Origin: Candidatus Nanohalarchaeota archaeon
Lineage (GTDB): Archaea > EX4484-52 > B79-G9
Direction of reading: 5' to 3'
Length of the DNA: 15,899 bases
Assembly: GCA_017610545.1 (NCBI GenBank)
Contig: JAFCBV010000003.1
Span: 1 to 15,899 of the forward strand
Under the pieces are notes generated by a model. The model was not told the origin of the DNA and ran no database searches. It saw only the letters and a program-made list of their open reading frames with translations. Shown piece by piece: positions 14,327-15,899 of this stretch. Numbering within the stretch: the stretch's first letter is position 1; every line of letters begins with the position of its first letter. Made by a program: the position numbers and the translations under genes.

Positions 14327-14662
14327 ATGAATTATATGACTGAGGAAAAATTCCCCCTGATTGCAGCGCGTGCGGTGCGCCTGATAAGAGATGATAATTT
14401 TTCTTTTGATGCATGGGATACTATAATAGAAAACACTGAAAACGAAACACTCATGAAACTGCTTGCAGCCATAAGAAACGCACTTTCATACAGCAGAGAA
14501 ACCGGAGTCATACGTGGAATCGTAAAATCTGGTTATATGAATTCTCTTTCAAAATGGGAAAAAACACGCAAAGAAGTCCCTTCAAAAATCATAAAATCAG
14601 GGGATCTAGTTGTCAAAGAAACTAAAGCATACATAAAAAAGGAAAAAATCAGGATTGAATAA
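14327..14662 (+). CDS. Uncharacterised protein at the end of the Mbh operon
   Basis: About 111 residues, charged, no membrane segment, no cysteine, predicted mainly helical. Recognisable stretches are PLIAARAVRLIRDDNFSFDA and the basic tail ETKAYIKKEKIRIE. I do not recognise the family. It starts 1 bp after the mbhN stop (ATG 14327, alternative ATG 14336), so it is almost certainly in the Mbh transcript. Its 3' end overlaps the convergent hycI gene by 14 bp. The position suggests a hydrogenase-linked role such as assembly or maturation, but this is inference only. Confidence 0.75.
   Translation: MNYMTEEKFPLIAARAVRLIRDDNFSFDAWDTIIENTENETLMKLLAAIRNALSYSRETGVIRGIVKSGYMNSLSKWEKTRKEVPSKIIKSGDLVVKETKAYIKKEKIRIE
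14635..14648 (-). terminator. Oligo-T terminator for hycI
   Basis: On the - strand two T6 runs (14643-14648 and 14635-14640) follow the hycI stop at once. They lie inside the opposing gene, where they encode Lys-Lys-Glu-Lys. Archaeal RNA polymerase commonly terminates on oligo-T. Confidence 0.45.
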
Positions 14663-15080
14663 TCTTTTTTATCATGGCTTTTACGTCCTCTATCGCACTT
14701 CTTGTTTCATGACTTATTTCTTTTCCAAATTCAATTGTTTTTGGCTGAAAGCCAAGTATAATTACTTCAGCACAACTGTCTTTGAAAGCCTTAACAAACA
14801 TTGAAAGAGGTGCGTTGTGGGTTGAGTATGACGTATTCTGAATTTTATCCAAATCAATCCGGCAAATCGTGCCTGGTTTTTGTTTCATGTCAAACGCGTC
14901 CACAATAATAATTTTTTCTGGTGCTGCGTGCATAACTTTCCCGATAAAATTTTCAGGTGCGCTGCCGCAATCAAGAAGGAGTACATCTTTGTCCCTGCTT
15001 TCAAACGCATCAATAACAAGAGGACCAAATGCGTCATCTCCCCGAAGCCTGTTGCCTATCCCGCAGACAACTGTTTTCAC
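14649..15080 (-). CDS. hycI: Hydrogenase maturation endopeptidase (HycI family)
   Basis: 143 residues. It removes the C-terminal extension of the [NiFe] large subunit after nickel insertion. The family motif GIGNRLRGDDAFGP (7-20) holds D16; VDAFD (60-64) holds D61; and STH (86-88) gives H88. These match the nickel-sensing triad of E. coli HycI (D16, D62, H90). The likely substrate is the 26-residue tail of MbhL encoded nearby. The start is GTG at 15080, overlapping the stop of the upstream membrane-protein gene (GTGA), with GGAAG upstream. It is convergent with the Mbh operon rather than part of it. Confidence 0.93.
   Translation of the reverse strand: MKTVVCGIGNRLRGDDAFGPLVIDAFESRDKDVLLLDCGSAPENFIGKVMHAAPEKIIIVDAFDMKQKPGTICRIDLDKIQNTSYSTHNAPLSMFVKAFKDSCAEVIILGFQPKTIEFGKEISHETRSAIEDVKAMIKKIIQS
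14665..14670 (+). terminator. Oligo-T terminator for Mbh operon
   Basis: A T6 run begins 3 nt after the stop codon of the last + strand gene and lies within the hycI coding region. It is a plausible archaeal oligo-T end for the ~8.4-kb hydrogenase transcript. No hairpin is seen. Confidence 0.4.
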
Positions 15081-15469
15081 TTTTTTCGCTTCCTTTTGTC
15101 AAGAACAACTTTTAGTGCCAAAGCCCCTGAAAATACAGCGAGCGCAGAGCCAAGAAAAAAACCAACACCAAATGGCATGCCCATCAGCCCGGACGAAATC
15201 ATTATGAATGCGCCCTGCTTTTTTTTGCCAATCTGAAAGAAGTAAACTCCTGCAAGAGTCATGGCCCCAAAAAAGAACCAGATAAGCCCGAGTACAACGA
15301 ATGGCACAAATGCAGCAATGGCAATTGAAAACAAAGCCATGGTGAGACCAAGAGTTATGCACATAATGCCTGAAACGCTTCCAAGAAGATAAACATAGTC
15401 ACTTGTGTGATGCTCATACTCTTTGAATTGTGTCGAAAACGCATTTTCAAGTATTTTTTTCAGGCGCAT
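15077..15469 (-). CDS. Four-helix membrane protein coupled to hycI
   Basis: 130 residues. A hydrophilic N-terminus (MRLKKILENAF..., about 27 residues) is followed by four predicted helices rich in Gly, Ala and Phe, and a basic tail (LDKRKRKK). There are no obvious catalytic residues and I do not recognise the family. ATG 15469 is chosen because a TATA-like box lies 26 nt upstream; the frame is open to 15676, but that extension runs antisense through hypA and looks non-coding. The stop overlaps the hycI GTG (GTGA), so the two are one transcript. The link to hydrogenase maturation is by context only. Confidence 0.75.
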   Translation of the reverse strand: MRLKKILENAFSTQFKEYEHHTSDYVYLLGSVSGIMCITLGLTMALFSIAIAAFVPFVVLGLIWFFFGAMTLAGVYFFQIGKKKQGAFIMISSGLMGMPFGVGFFLGSALAVFSGALALKVVLDKRKRKK

Positions 15470-15490
15470 AGTTGTTTTGTGGTATTGCTG

Positions 15491-15499
15491 CTTAAATAC
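15491..15499. promoter_or_regulatory. Shared divergent TATA-like box
   Basis: CTTAAATAC on the + strand, GTATTTAAG on the - strand. Its centre (15495) is 25 nt from the hypA ATG (15520) and 26 nt from the membrane-protein ATG (15469). The intergenic gap is only 50 bp, and no second good box is visible, so one near-symmetric element may drive both leaderless transcripts. Confidence 0.45.
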
Positions 15500-15519
15500 T
15501 TTGCAAAAGAATCTTTTGC

Positions 15520-15828
15520 ATGCATGAAACTGCTGCTGCAAAAAAGATTGCTGATGAAATAGTTCAAAAAAAAGCGTATCATTCGAAATTGCGCATTGGA
15601 AAAATGTATGGAAACAAAGAGCGTTTTCTTGATCTTGTAAAAGAATTTCTTTCAGAAACACCTCTTGAAAACGCAACCATTGATGCAGAATATACTGAAG
15701 TCATCATAAGATGCGCATGCGGCTTCAAAGGAACTGTTGACGTCAAAGAACACGTCCATTTCGTGCGCTGCCCAAAGTGCAATAAGGTTGCAGAAATCAT
15801 TGAAGGCAATGATATTGAACTCGTGTAA
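15520..15828 (+). CDS. hypA: Hydrogenase nickel-insertion protein HypA
   Basis: 102 residues. HypA delivers Ni(II), with HypB, to the large subunit precursor. The N-terminal MHE (Met1, His2, Glu3) is the nickel site of the family. The zinc domain has C65 and C67 in RCACGFKG and C84 and C87 in CPKC. The first pair is C-x-C, one residue shorter than the usual C-x2-C. Overall length is slightly below the family norm. TATA-like sequence lies 25 nt before the ATG, implying a leaderless mRNA. It is divergent from the membrane protein/hycI pair. No other hyp genes are in the window. Confidence 0.93.
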   Translation: MHETAAAKKIADEIVQKKAYHSKLRIGKMYGNKERFLDLVKEFLSETPLENATIDAEYTEVIIRCACGFKGTVDVKEHVHFVRCPKCNKVAEIIEGNDIELV

Positions 15829-15831
15829 GAA

Positions 15832-15899
15832 ATGGAAAAAAACAGGATGCTTTTTTTTCAAAAGAACAGGCATCCTGCATTAAAAATCAGAAGACTTAA
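15832..15899 (+). CDS. Possible 5' end of a downstream gene (partial)
   Basis: An ATG 3 nt after the hypA stop opens a frame that stays open for 22 codons to the window edge (MEKNRMLFFQKNRHPALKIR...). No Shine-Dalgarno is visible, and the frame runs through a T8 tract and an inverted repeat. It could be the start of a co-transcribed gene or a chance frame; nothing can be said of function. Confidence 0.25.
   Translation, partial: MEKNRMLFFQKNRHPALKIRRL
15843..15877 (+). terminator. Inverted repeat with T8 after hypA
   Basis: CAGGATGC (15843-15850) and GCATCCTG (15870-15877) form a perfect 8-bp stem with a 19-nt loop. The loop opens with eight T. The T8 alone (15851-15858) could terminate hypA transcription; the stem may be a terminator or a protein-binding site. 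Confidence 0.35.

Noticed and set aside
15470..15676. 69-residue N-terminal extension of the four-helix membrane protein
   Set aside because: It runs antisense through hypA, is Phe/Gln/His-rich in a way typical of shadow frames, and the TATA-like spacing supports the ATG at 15469.
1..15899. CRISPR arrays, insertion sequences, or rRNA genes
   Set aside because: No regularly spaced repeats, transposase-like proteins, terminal repeats or rRNA-like stretches were seen on either strand.

Overview
The window is archaeal chromosomal DNA. The evidence is an archaeal-type ribosomal protein S2 next to enolase, a PP-loop ThiI with the archaeal three-cysteine pattern, an archaeal UMP kinase, a dolichol-kinase-like protein, pilin-like secreted proteins, and TATA-like boxes about 25 nt upstream of start codons. 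The sequence is moderately AT-rich and gene-dense, with many 1-4 nt overlaps. I cannot fix the lineage. Compact variants of widespread enzymes (short enolase, THUMP-less ThiI) would fit a streamlined, possibly DPANN-like, anaerobic archaeon, but that is inference.

Left part (1-6227): two tandem secreted, asparagine-rich pilin-like proteins on the + strand, the first cut by the window edge. They meet a leftward block: a two-CBS-domain protein, a PAP2 phosphatase fused to a dolichol/polyprenol-kinase-like domain, 30S ribosomal protein S2, and a short divergent enolase. Enolase is divergent from a short ThiI-like sulfurtransferase.

Centre (6296-14662): a complete 14-subunit membrane-bound [NiFe] hydrogenase operon in the order mbhABCDEFGHIJ-KLMN known from Thermococcales. 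MbhA-C and MbhF-H are Mrp-antiporter-like, MbhD and MbhE match parts of MrpA, MbhJ-N form the hydrogenase module, and MbhI lies between them. The Ni-Fe cysteines are all present, so H2 evolution from reduced ferredoxin coupled to Na+/H+ pumping is the expected role. Unusually, a UMP kinase gene (pyrH) sits between mbhJ and mbhK, preceded by a 14-codon ORF with its own Shine-Dalgarno sequence that overlaps the stop of mbhJ and the start of pyrH. A small unknown gene follows mbhN.

Right part (14649-15899): hydrogenase maturation genes. hycI (endopeptidase) is on the - strand behind an overlapping four-helix membrane protein, and hypA (nickel insertion) is divergent from them across a 50-bp gap holding one near-symmetric TATA-like box. 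The window ends in an inverted repeat and the possible start of another gene.

A recurring pattern is that first genes of transcription units have a TATA-like box about 25 nt before the start codon, implying leaderless mRNAs, while internal operon genes have GGAG/GAGG/GGTG Shine-Dalgarno sequences.
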